Shown in pieces: positions 7,196 to 13,626 of a DNA stretch of 16,948 nucleotides. Made by a program: the position numbers and the translations under genes. Under the pieces are notes generated by a model. That model had not been told where the DNA came from. It saw only the letters and a list, made by a program, of their open reading frames with translations, and searched no databases. Every line of letters begins with the position of its first letter. Position 1 is the stretch's first letter. Source of the DNA: JAHZFN01 sp965149945 (GTDB lineage: Bacteria > Bacillota > Dehalobacteriia > UBA4068 > UBA4997); NCBI GenBank assembly GCA_965149945.1, contig CBCTTQ010000034.1, forward strand, positions 1 through 16,948, read 5' to 3'.

Positions 7196-7744
7196 TTATT
7201 GAGCGGCGGAGTTTGCTAATGTATCGGCGATAGAGTTGGTGGTTTGCTGAATGAGTTGAACGGCGTTGGTCAGCGCGTCACCGCCGTCTTCACCAGCGGC
7301 AACCTGATCGATATAGGTGAGGATTTGGTTGCAGGCTTCCACATAAGAGGCGTTTGCGGTTTCATACGCCGCCGGAGGAGTAACATTCAAAAATTGCGTG
7401 AAAGGTTTTTTCACGGTGTCTACAACTTCCTGTACTTGCGCGCTGTCAGAGGTGTCGATTTCCGCCAGGCGATTGTTCAAATCGTTGCTCAGATTGCCGG
7501 CTGCTTCAGAGAAAATTTCCAAAGCGGCAAAATAATCATCATCTGTTTCAATGGTGGTGTTGATGTCTTCATATTCGTGAATGGTGGCGTCGTCTTCGGT
7601 CGCGGAAGTTTCTTCCGCGGTATTTGTTCCATCACTGTTTGAATTCGCGGCGGGGTCTTCTTCGCCGCCGCAGGCGGTCAGCGCGAACAAAGATAAGCAC
7701 AATATGCCAATGAGAATCAATGCTTTCTTAGTGAATTTTTTCAT
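7196..7744 (-). CDS. small secreted lipoprotein of unknown function
   Basis: 182 residues on the minus strand. The start ATG (7744-7742) has AAAGGA (plus 7753-7758) at 8-base spacing. The reading frame extends upstream to 7951, but that part overlaps the promoter and would bury the signal peptide, so it is rejected. Seen: KKFTKKALILIGILCLSLFA as the basic and hydrophobic start of a lipoprotein signal peptide, then lipobox LTAC with C25 as the lipidated residue. Next comes an acidic, Ser/Thr/Asn-rich tether (26-60), then a mostly helical domain (about 65-182) rich in Asn, Gln and Ala with regular heptad-like spacing and no obvious catalytic motif. It is expected on the outer face of the membrane. 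I do not recognise the mature domain. It has its own promoter and terminator. Confidence 0.85.
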   Translation of the reverse strand: MKKFTKKALILIGILCLSLFALTACGGEEDPAANSNSDGTNTAEETSATEDDATIHEYEDINTTIETDDDYFAALEIFSEAAGNLSNDLNNRLAEIDTSDSAQVQEVVDTVKKPFTQFLNVTPPAAYETANASYVEACNQILTYIDQVAAGEDGGDALTNAVQLIQQTTNSIADTLANSAAQ

Positions 7745-7805
7745 TTTTTTAGTCCTTTCTGTTATGTAATAAACTGATTGGTTGAAAACAGCCGACTCCG
7801 AACGG

Positions 7806-7824
7806 GTCAATTGTTGTAATTGAC
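7806..7824 (-). promoter_or_regulatory. inverted repeat at the lipoprotein transcription start
   Basis: GTCAATTgttgtAATTGAC has perfect 7-bp arms around 5 bases. On the minus strand it lies immediately downstream of the -10 element, across the expected start of transcription, a typical repressor-operator position. It abuts a second 12-base palindrome CATGATATCATG (7824-7835) that overlaps the -10 element. The regulator is unknown. Confidence 0.55.
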
Positions 7825-7853
7825 ATGATATCATGATCCGACGGAAAAAGCAA
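7825..7853 (-). promoter_or_regulatory. extended -10 promoter of the lipoprotein gene
   Basis: On the minus strand TTGCTT (plus 7853-7848), a 17-base spacer, then TATCAT (plus 7830-7825) preceded by TGA, making an extended -10. Predicted start is near plus 7818. Within the 302 bases between the lipoprotein and the next gene, this promoter, its inverted repeats and the divergent -10 at 7995 are all I see. Confidence 0.6.
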
Positions 7854-7971
7854 TTGCGAAATTCCTTCTTCGCAAAGGGTTCATTAGAAAATACAGAAAA
7901 GGGAAAAGAAAAATTGCAGGATTTCATTAGATTTCGGTGAAAAAACCGCAAAATATTTTTGTCGTAAGGGG

Positions 7972-8000
7972 TAGCAGGAAGAAAGAAAATGCGTTATAAT
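7972..8000 (+). promoter_or_regulatory. candidate promoter of the small membrane protein gene
   Basis: A perfect TATAAT at 7995-8000 with only a weak TAGCAG (7972-7977) at 17-base spacing. It lies 46 bases before the start codon, with no terminator between. Confidence 0.5.
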
Positions 8001-8046
8001 TAAAAGATACTAATCAAACTTGTTTTGATAGAATGGAGGAACTGCC

Positions 8047-8319
8047 ATGAAACTCATTACGGAGATGAGAAATTATCCCAAAGAAGTGAAAATTTTTCAT
8101 CTGATTTTTCTGCTGTCCATTATTCTGTATGTGGTCGCATATTTTACCCAAGACTGGAAAACCGCCGGCTATTTTGCTTATACCAGCGCTTTTATCGGTG
8201 TGATTGCGGCGACAACAGGATTTATGAAAGCGAAAACCGGCGCCTGGAAACCTGCTGTATTGGATATGATTTTATTTATCGCGCTGATTGTGGGGCATTT
8301 GGCTCTGTATCCGGCATAA
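8047..8319 (+). CDS. small three-helix membrane protein, unknown function
   Basis: 90 residues starting at ATG 8047, preceded by GGAGG at 8035-8039 with 7-base spacing. Seen: a short charged N-terminus (1-15), then three hydrophobic segments at about residues 16-33 (IFHLIFLLSIILYVVAYF), 40-59 and 70-88, separated by short polar loops (TQDWKT; KAKTGAWKP), ending LYPA. It should be an inner-membrane protein with no large soluble part. I do not recognise a family, and no catalytic residues stand out. It is a single-gene unit with its own -10 and a long terminator, lying between the minus-strand lipoprotein and the hdr operon. Neighbourhood gives no firm functional hint. Confidence 0.8.
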   Translation: MKLITEMRNYPKEVKIFHLIFLLSIILYVVAYFTQDWKTAGYFAYTSAFIGVIAATTGFMKAKTGAWKPAVLDMILFIALIVGHLALYPA

Positions 8320-8378
8320 AAGGAATTTTTTTATTTATGTGTAAATATTGTCACGAGCATTTATTTTTTTCAGTAGGA

Positions 8379-8426
8379 AAGGCAAAAGAAAAGAACGTCC
8401 CTGTGGGGCGTTTTTTCTTTTGCCTT
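8379..8426 (+). terminator. long intrinsic terminator after the small membrane protein
   Basis: Left arm GGCAAAAGAAAAGAACG (8381-8397), right arm CGTTTTTTCTTTTGCC (8409-8424), joined by TCCC/GGGG pairing around a TGT loop, with one bulged G. More than 20 pairs close, and a T-rich right arm ends transcription on the plus strand. It separates the small gene from the hdr operon control region. Confidence 0.85.
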
Positions 8427-8516
8427 GCTAAAACAGAGGGCGACGATTTCAAAAACGAAAACAACAAAATGGAAAAGAGCGATTGTTCTCTGAGAAGCGA
8501 GTTTTCCGTTTTTGGC

Positions 8517-8545
8517 AGAATTTGCAGATATACCTGCTAAATTCT
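8517..8545 (+). promoter_or_regulatory. inverted repeat over the -35 region of the distal hdr promoter
   Basis: Left arm AGAATTTGCAG (8517-8527) and right arm CTGC-T-AAATTCT (8534-8545) are separated by 6 bases, with 11 matched pairs and one extra T in the right arm. The next TATAAT begins 6 bases later, so the repeat covers the place where a -35 would be. This is the position of an activator or repressor site. The protein that might bind is not known. Confidence 0.5.
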
Positions 8546-8548
8546 TTA

Positions 8549-8557
8549 TGTTATAAT
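8549..8557 (+). promoter_or_regulatory. extended -10 element of the distal hdr promoter
   Basis: TGTTATAAT is a consensus extended -10. No good -35 hexamer lies 16-18 bases upstream, where the inverted repeat is found, so the promoter may depend on an activator or on the extended -10 alone. Predicted start is near 8564, 285 bases upstream of hdrC. Confidence 0.5.
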
Positions 8558-8569
8558 GGATTTGGGCGG

Positions 8570-8654
8570 AAAAACCGAAAAAATTCAGAGATAATGCCAA
8601 AAATTCAAAAAAAAATGCAAATCCCAGAAAAAAATAGTGCAAAATCTGGAAAAA
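8570..8654 (+). promoter_or_regulatory. helically phased A-tracts (predicted bent DNA)
   Basis: Runs of A are centred near 8572, 8580, 8601, 8611, 8620, 8631, 8642 and 8652. From 8580 on, the steps are about 21, 10, 9, 11, 11 and 10 bases, close to one helical turn or two. Phased A-tracts curve DNA and, next to a promoter, can act as an UP element or wrap around RNA polymerase. They end three bases before the TG of the proximal extended -10. Confidence 0.6.
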
Positions 8655-8665
8655 GGTGTTATGAT
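8638..8665 (+). promoter_or_regulatory. proximal extended -10 promoter of the hdr-flx operon
   Basis: Extended -10 TGTTATGAT at 8657-8665, with a weak TGCAAA at 8638-8643 (16-base spacer). The A-tract array directly upstream may compensate for the poor -35. Predicted start is near 8672, giving a leader of about 177 bases before hdrC. Confidence 0.6.
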
Positions 8666-8697
8666 ATATAGAAGAGTGAGTGTACTATGGTATTCGT

Positions 8698-8784
8698 GTG
8701 CCCTTTTTGAGCGAGCGGCGATATTTGCCGCAGACAGGGCATAGGAATAAGATGAGGAAGCTCATCTTGTATGAATAGGTTCCT
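8698..8784 (+). promoter_or_regulatory. structured 5' leader of the hdr-flx operon
   Basis: Two folded modules follow the promoter. Module 1: outer stem TGCCCT (8699-8704) / AGGGCA (8736-8741) enclosing stem GCGGC (8715-8719) / GCCGC (8727-8731) with a 7-base loop. Module 2: outer AGGAA (8743-8747) / TTCCT (8780-8784) enclosing AAGATGAG (8749-8756) / CTCATCTT (8761-8768) with loop GAAG. No T-run follows either, so they are not terminators. No known riboswitch class is recognised. The unit resembles a cis-acting RNA that could control mRNA stability or translation. The rest of the leader (8785-8848) holds a small AT-rich inverted repeat ATCATAgtttTATGAT at 8790-8805. Confidence 0.5.
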
Positions 8785-8848
8785 AATTAATCATAGTTTT
8801 ATGATGAACATGAAAAACGATGGAAGGAAAGAAGGAGGTTGTAAGGTA

Positions 8849-9415
8849 ATGGTAGTTGCTGATCTCACAAAAGCCGCCAAGGAAAACAAAGAAGCTATCG
8901 CCAGAATCGAAGCCGAATCCGGCGTTAAAGCAGCGGAATGTTATCAGTGCGGCAAATGCTCCGCCGGCTGTCCGGCGGCGTCCGCTATGGATCTCCAACC
9001 GAGACAGGTACTGCGCAATCTGCAGCTGGGTTTGCTCGATGAAACATTGAAATCCCGTACGATTTGGCTGTGCGCGCACTGTCATACCTGTGTTACCCGT
9101 TGTCCGCAAGATGTTGATTTGCCCGTCCTGATGCAGGCACTGCGTGCTGAAGCTCAGGCAAAAGGCTATGTGACAGAAAAAGAAGTCAAGAAATTTGACG
9201 AATTGTTTGAAAAGAATGTCCGTCGCTTTGGTAAATCCCATGAAATGTTCTTGACCGCAGAATACAATTTGACAACCGGTCATTTGTTCCAGGATGTGCC
9301 GAATGCGCCTCATCTGTATTTTAAAAAGATGATCCGCATTCGTCCGCATAAGATCAAAAATCCTGATCAAATCAGAAAAATCATGGATAAATGTGAGAAC
9401 GGAGGTGCCAAATAG
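8849..9415 (+). CDS. hdrC: heterodisulfide reductase subunit C-like iron-sulfur protein
   Basis: 188 residues. The start ATG at 8849 follows AAGGAGG (8832-8838) at 10-base spacing. An in-frame ATG at 8771 would add 26 residues, but the ribosome binding site would then be inside the gene, so it is rejected. Seen: two [4Fe-4S] motifs, CYQCGKCSAGCP (C31, C34, C37, C41) and CAHCHTCVTRCP (C75, C78, C81, C85), followed by a helical C-terminus with no further cysteine cluster. HdrC passes electrons from HdrA to the catalytic HdrB. In this family it is soluble, as here: no membrane helices are seen, unlike HdrE-type partners. First gene of a seven-gene operon; its TAG stop shares one base with the hdrB GTG start, which implies coupled translation. 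Confidence 0.93.
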   Translation: MVVADLTKAAKENKEAIARIEAESGVKAAECYQCGKCSAGCPAASAMDLQPRQVLRNLQLGLLDETLKSRTIWLCAHCHTCVTRCPQDVDLPVLMQALRAEAQAKGYVTEKEVKKFDELFEKNVRRFGKSHEMFLTAEYNLTTGHLFQDVPNAPHLYFKKMIRIRPHKIKNPDQIRKIMDKCENGGAK

Positions 9416-10335
9416 TGAAATACGCTTATTTCCCCGGCTGTAGTTCTGCCGGAACCGGTTTGGCTTTTGAGCTTTCCGCTCAGTATGTCGCGAAAAAAAT
9501 CGGCATGGACTTGGTTGAAATTCCGGACTGGAACTGTTGCGGCGCCGGTCATATCAACAATCCTGACGCTGCCATCGCTGTTCCCGCCCGTAATTTGGCA
9601 TTGGCCGAAACTCTGGGCTGCGATGAAGTGGCGACTCCTTGTGCCGCCTGCTTTTCTCGGATGAAAGCAGCCTATGCTTATTGCAGCAAATCGAAAGAAA
9701 ACCTGGAACGCATTCAGAAAATCATCGAAATGCCCTATGAAGCGAAAAACAATGTGATTTCCTTGCTGGAAGCGTTTTCTCGTGATGATGCCAAAGAAGC
9801 CATTAAAGCTGCCATTACAAAACCTCTGAACGGCGCCAAAATCGCCAGCTACTACGGCTGCTTGCTGGTCCGTCCGGAAGGTCTCTGTGATTTTGATGAT
9901 ACGGAAAATCCCACCTCGATGGATGATCTGATGGCGCTGGCCGGCGCGGATCCTGTTGATTGGGCTTTTAAAGTGGAGTGCTGCGGTGCCAGTCATCAAG
10001 TGGCTGTACCCAAATTGGGTCGTGATATGATTTCCAAAATCATCATCAATGCGGTGAAAAACGGAGCGGAAGCCATTGTAACAGCCTGTCCGCTCTGCAT
10101 GTTGAACTTAGACATGCGTATGAAAGAAATCTCTCAGAAATACGGTGCTGAATATTATATTCCTGTTTACTTCTTCACGGAAATGTTGGCTGTCGCCATG
10201 GGCGCGGATCCCAGAGCCATGGGTACAGACAAGCATTTTGTGCCGGCTGTCGAATATGCGGAAAAAGTTGTGAAACCCGCGGCTCCGGCTGTTGAGAAGG
10301 CGGAAAAAACTGAAAAAAACGGGGGTGAAGCATAA
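9415..10335 (+). CDS. hdrB: heterodisulfide reductase subunit B-like (two CCG domains)
   Basis: 306 residues with a GTG start at 9415, after GGAGGTG (9401-9407). Seen: two complete CCG domains, the signature of HdrB. Domain 1 has C9, C41-C42, C76 and C79 (FPGC, WNCCG, CAAC). Domain 2 has C149, C189-C190, C225 and C228 (YYGC, VECCG, CPLC). In methanogen HdrB each CCG domain holds part of a non-cubane [4Fe-4S] cluster that cleaves a disulfide directly, so catalytic capacity appears intact. The last 40 or so residues form a low-complexity tail rich in Ala, Lys, Glu and Pro (VKPAAPAVEKAEKTEK), beyond the usual end of the family. The substrate in bacteria is not settled; DsrC trisulfide is one known partner class, but no dsrC is nearby. 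The stop TAA overlaps the hdrA ATG by one base. Confidence 0.94.
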   Translation: MKYAYFPGCSSAGTGLAFELSAQYVAKKIGMDLVEIPDWNCCGAGHINNPDAAIAVPARNLALAETLGCDEVATPCAACFSRMKAAYAYCSKSKENLERIQKIIEMPYEAKNNVISLLEAFSRDDAKEAIKAAITKPLNGAKIASYYGCLLVRPEGLCDFDDTENPTSMDDLMALAGADPVDWAFKVECCGASHQVAVPKLGRDMISKIIINAVKNGAEAIVTACPLCMLNLDMRMKEISQKYGAEYYIPVYFFTEMLAVAMGADPRAMGTDKHFVPAVEYAEKVVKPAAPAVEKAEKTEKNGGEA

Positions 10336-12320
10336 TGAGCCGTATTGGTGTATTTATCTGTCATTGCGGTACCAATATTGCCGGTACTGTTGACGTTGAA
10401 GCCGTAGCGGAAGCTGCGAAATCTATGCCAAACGTGGTTTTAGCCGAAACCAATAAATATACCTGTTCCGAACCGGGCCAGGCAAGAATCAAAGAAGCGA
10501 TTGAAGAACACAACCTGGACAGAATCGTAATCGGTTCCTGTTCGCCTCGTATGCATGAAGAAACTTTCCGCAAAATGCTGCGTTCCACCAAAATCAACCC
10601 TTATATGCTGGAAGTAGCCAATCTGCGTGAACAGTGTTCCTGGGTACATAATGACAAGGAAAAATCTACTCCGAAAGCCATCGACCTGGTAAGAATGGCT
10701 GTTGCTAAAGTGGGGCAGGACTTTGAATTGTACACCACTCAGATGCCGCTGACCAAGCGTCTGTTGGTAATCGGCGGCGGTATCGCCGGTGTGCAGGCGG
10801 CGTTGGATGTGGCGGATGCCGGTTATCCCGTTACCATCGTAGAAAGAAAACCCTCTATCGGCGGAAAGATGGTTATGCTGGACAAAACCTTCCCCACCAT
10901 GGACTGTTCCGCTTGTATTTGTACCCCGAAAATGTCCGAAGCCGGCGCTCACCCCAACATTACGCTGAAAACTTACAGCGAAGTGGAAGAAGTAACCGGT
11001 TACATCGGCAACTTCAAAGTAAAAATCCGCGAAAAAGCCAAATTTATCGATTATGATAAATGTACCGGCTGCGGCGCGTGTGAAACCAAATGTCCGAAAA
11101 AAGTGGACAATGAATTTGACCAGAACATGAGCAAACGAAAAGCAATCTATAAAATGTTTGCCCAGGCTGTGCCCAGCAAACCGGTTATCGATAAAGAAAA
11201 CTGTACCATGCTGACAAAAGGCAAATGCGGGATTTGCTCCAAAGTGTGTCCGTTGGGCTGTATCAATTATGAAGATGAAGACAAAATCGTCGAAGAAGAA
11301 TACGGCGCGATCTTGTTGGCCACCGGTTATGAATTGATCGACTGGACCAAAATTTACGGTGAATACGGCGGCGGTCGTTACAAAGATGTTATTACCGGTT
11401 TGCAGTTTGAACGTTTGGTAAACGCTTCCGGTCCGACCGAAGGTCACATTTATCGTCCTTCTGACGGTAAAGAACCCAAGTCTGTCGCTATCATCAAATG
11501 CGTCGGTTCTCGCGACCCTCATAAAGCCAAAGCTTACTGCTCCAGAGCGTGCTGTATGTACGGCGCGAAACACGCTCATCAGTACATTGACAAAACCGGC
11601 GGCGACTGCTATGTATTCTATATGGATGTTCGTACACCCGGTAAAAACTATGACGAGTTCTATATGAACACCATGGTAGGGGACGGCGCCAAATATATCC
11701 GCGGCCGCGTTTCCAAAATTTACGAAGAAGACGGTCAGTTGGTATGTCTGAGTGAAGATACCCTTTCCGGTAAAAATGTTCAGGTAAAAGTGGATATGGT
11801 GGTTTTGGAAACTGCCATGGTTCCCGCCGAAGGTTCCAAAGAAGTGGGTATGATGATGGGCGTTCAGTGCGACTTGAACGGTTGGTTGACAGAAGCACAC
11901 CCCAAATTGAGACCTGTAGAAACGAATACCGGCGGCGTATATCTGGCCGGTACCTGTCAGGGTCCCAAAGACATTCCCGATACTGTTGCCCAGGCCGGCG
12001 CCGCGGCTTCCAAGATCTGCGGCCTGTTCTCCAAACCGTATCTGGAAAGCAACCCGATGATCAGCCATTGCGATGAATCCAAGTGCTCTGGTTGCGGATT
12101 CTGCGAAGGTATCTGCCCGTACAAAGCTATCACTATGAAGGAAATTCCGGACAGAGATCCCGCCACCGGCAAAAAGATCACGCGTGTGGTATGTGATGTG
12201 AACGGCGGTTTGTGCCAAGGTTGCGGCGCTTGTACCGTGGCTTGCCGTCAAGGCGCTCTTGACCTGCTTGGCTTCACAAACGCACAAATCTTAGAGGAGG
12301 TTGATGCATTATGTCGATAG
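10335..12320 (+). CDS. hdrA: heterodisulfide reductase subunit A-like, FAD electron-bifurcating flavoprotein
   Basis: 661 residues, typical for HdrA. The ATG at 10335 has GGGGGTGA upstream (10320-10327). Seen in order: an N-terminal Cys-rich domain with FICHCGTN (C9, C11) and GSCSPRMHE; a Rossmann FAD fold with IGGGIAGVQAA at residue 146; DCSACICTPKM (C191, C194, C196); a [4Fe-4S] motif at C243, C246, C249, C253; another at C290, C298, C301, C305; a central YCSRACCMYGAKHA; and two C-terminal [4Fe-4S] motifs at C584-C594 and C627-C637. In the family the FAD splits an electron pair between low-potential ferredoxin and the HdrB disulfide site. No selenocysteine codon is seen. The 3' end overlaps flxD by 10 bases. 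The central cofactor protein of the operon; identification is very secure. Confidence 0.97.
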   Translation: MSRIGVFICHCGTNIAGTVDVEAVAEAAKSMPNVVLAETNKYTCSEPGQARIKEAIEEHNLDRIVIGSCSPRMHEETFRKMLRSTKINPYMLEVANLREQCSWVHNDKEKSTPKAIDLVRMAVAKVGQDFELYTTQMPLTKRLLVIGGGIAGVQAALDVADAGYPVTIVERKPSIGGKMVMLDKTFPTMDCSACICTPKMSEAGAHPNITLKTYSEVEEVTGYIGNFKVKIREKAKFIDYDKCTGCGACETKCPKKVDNEFDQNMSKRKAIYKMFAQAVPSKPVIDKENCTMLTKGKCGICSKVCPLGCINYEDEDKIVEEEYGAILLATGYELIDWTKIYGEYGGGRYKDVITGLQFERLVNASGPTEGHIYRPSDGKEPKSVAIIKCVGSRDPHKAKAYCSRACCMYGAKHAHQYIDKTGGDCYVFYMDVRTPGKNYDEFYMNTMVGDGAKYIRGRVSKIYEEDGQLVCLSEDTLSGKNVQVKVDMVVLETAMVPAEGSKEVGMMMGVQCDLNGWLTEAHPKLRPVETNTGGVYLAGTCQGPKDIPDTVAQAGAAASKICGLFSKPYLESNPMISHCDESKCSGCGFCEGICPYKAITMKEIPDRDPATGKKITRVVCDVNGGLCQGCGACTVACRQGALDLLGFTNAQILEEVDALCR

Positions 12321-12754
12321 AAAACAAAAACATCCCGGAAAGCTGGGAACCCAAGATTCTGGCATTTTGCTGTAACTGGTGTACCTACACCGGTGCCGAC
12401 TTGGCCGGTTTGAACAGAATGAAATATCCTGAAAATGTGCGTGTTTTGCGCGTGCCTTGTTCCGGCAGAATCAATCCTCAGTATATTTTGCGCGCGTTCC
12501 AGCAGGGCATCGATGGTGTTTGCGTATGCGGATGCCATCCCGGCGACTGCCACTATGTGAGTGGGAACTATTTTACCCGCCGCCGTTTCCTGTTGATGAA
12601 ACGCTTTTTGGAATATAATGGTATTGAACCCGGCAGATTCCAGGCTCGTTGGATTTCCGGCGCGGAAGCGGCAAAATTCCGTGATCAGGTAATCAAAGTG
12701 AGTGCTGATGTGAAAGCATTGGGTCCCAACACGAAATTTAAGGAGGTTAAATAA
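12311..12754 (+). CDS. flxD: MvhD/FlxD-like electron-transfer subunit
   Basis: 147 residues. The ATG at 12311 lies inside the end of hdrA, with GAGGAGG (12294-12300) at 10-base spacing. Seen: a FrhD/MvhD-type domain with C20, C21, C24 (FCCNWC), C50 (VPCSGRI) and C71, C73, C75, C80 (CVCGCHPGDC). In methanogens MvhD carries a [2Fe-2S] cluster and links the hydrogenase to HdrA; in bacterial FlxABCD-HdrABC complexes the homologous subunit links the NADH-oxidising module to HdrA. Here no hydrogenase large or small subunit is present, which supports the FlxD role. The stop TAA overlaps the flxC ATG by one base, after AGGAGG at 12741-12746. In databases it may appear as a hydrogenase iron-sulfur subunit. 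Confidence 0.93.
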   Translation: MSIENKNIPESWEPKILAFCCNWCTYTGADLAGLNRMKYPENVRVLRVPCSGRINPQYILRAFQQGIDGVCVCGCHPGDCHYVSGNYFTRRRFLLMKRFLEYNGIEPGRFQARWISGAEAAKFRDQVIKVSADVKALGPNTKFKEVK

Positions 12755-13611
12755 TGGCCGACGTACAAACAAAACTTCGTGAAGTAGCAAAAGACCTCCT
12801 GGAAAAAGGTGAAGTACAATACATCATCGGCTGGGAAAACGGTCGTTTTGCTAATCAGACAACTCCCGTTTTTGTAAACAAAGCGGAAGATGTTGACCGA
12901 CTGATTTTCAATGAATATTGCTCCAACACATTGGCGAAATATGTGATGGACGATAAATATAATGAAGGCAAAATCGGCATCTGTGTTCGTGGCTGTGATT
13001 CCCGCGCCATTAACCGTCTGATCAACGACAAAGTGATCAAACGGGAACAGGTTTATCTGATCGGGATTCCCTGCCCCGGCATGAAAGACTGGCACACCGG
13101 CGAAACGGAAGTAAAATGTCAGGAATGCCGTTATCAGATGCCCGTCGATTATGATGTTTTGATCGGTGATCCGATTGAAAACAAACAGCCCGAAGGCCGT
13201 TTCGCGGAAATCGAACGTATTGAAGCGATGACCGCGGACGAAAGATACGACTATTTCGCTGAAGCGTATGAAAAATGTATTCGCTGCTATGCCTGCCGCA
13301 ATGTGTGTCCCTGCTGCAACTGTCGGGAATGCTACGCGGATCAGTACAGAGTCGGTTGGCAGGGAAAACAAAACAACACCGCGCAAAACCAGGTGTACGG
13401 TCTGACTCGTGCTTATCATGTGGGTGATCGTTGCATCGAATGCGGCGAATGTGCTCGTGTATGTCCGGTAGGTTTACCTCTCATGGCATTGAACCGAAAA
13501 CTCATCAAAGATTCCTGTGAACTGTTTGGGGAATACGACGCCGGTTTGACCGCGGATGAACCTCATATCACAGGCAGCTATCGTTTAGATGATCGCGAAG
13601 AATTTATGTAG
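12754..13611 (+). CDS. flxC: FlxC-like iron-sulfur subunit (dicluster ferredoxin / FrhB-like)
   Basis: 285 residues, with AGGAGG at 12741-12746 before the ATG at 12754. Seen: an N-terminal FrhB-like region with CVRGCDSRAINRL and IGIPCPGMKD, a middle CQECRYQ, and a C-terminal dicluster ferredoxin with C175, C178, C181, C185, the extra C187, C188, C190, C193, and a second motif C227, C230, C233, C237 (CIECGECARVCP). It should relay electrons within the NAD(P)H-oxidising module toward FlxD. The assignment of the letter C rather than B follows gene order and similarity, and the two iron-sulfur subunits could be named the other way in other schemes. Fifteen bases separate it from flxB. Cytoplasmic; no membrane segment is seen. 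Confidence 0.85.
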   Translation: MADVQTKLREVAKDLLEKGEVQYIIGWENGRFANQTTPVFVNKAEDVDRLIFNEYCSNTLAKYVMDDKYNEGKIGICVRGCDSRAINRLINDKVIKREQVYLIGIPCPGMKDWHTGETEVKCQECRYQMPVDYDVLIGDPIENKQPEGRFAEIERIEAMTADERYDYFAEAYEKCIRCYACRNVCPCCNCRECYADQYRVGWQGKQNNTAQNQVYGLTRAYHVGDRCIECGECARVCPVGLPLMALNRKLIKDSCELFGEYDAGLTADEPHITGSYRLDDREEFM

Positions 13612-13626
13612 GGAGGTGGACCGACA

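Noticed and set aside
7745..7951. N-terminal extension of the lipoprotein by 69 codons
   Set aside because: It would place the signal peptide and lipobox in mid-protein and covers the promoter and inverted repeats.
8483..8671. 62-codon plus-strand frame upstream of hdrC
   Set aside because: It runs through the inverted repeat, both promoters and the A-tracts, is Lys/Asn-rich from AT composition and lacks a convincing ribosome binding site.
8771..8848. Upstream ATG that would extend HdrC by 26 residues
   Set aside because: No ribosome binding site precedes it, the real AAGGAGG lies inside the extension, and the added residues do not look like HdrC.
10440..12287. Very long open frame (615 codons) on the minus strand opposite hdrA
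   Set aside because: It lies entirely antisense to a clear HdrA with all cofactor motifs, has no ribosome binding site or recognisable domain, and its composition (many Phe, His, Thr) is typical of the reverse complement of a codon-biased gene.
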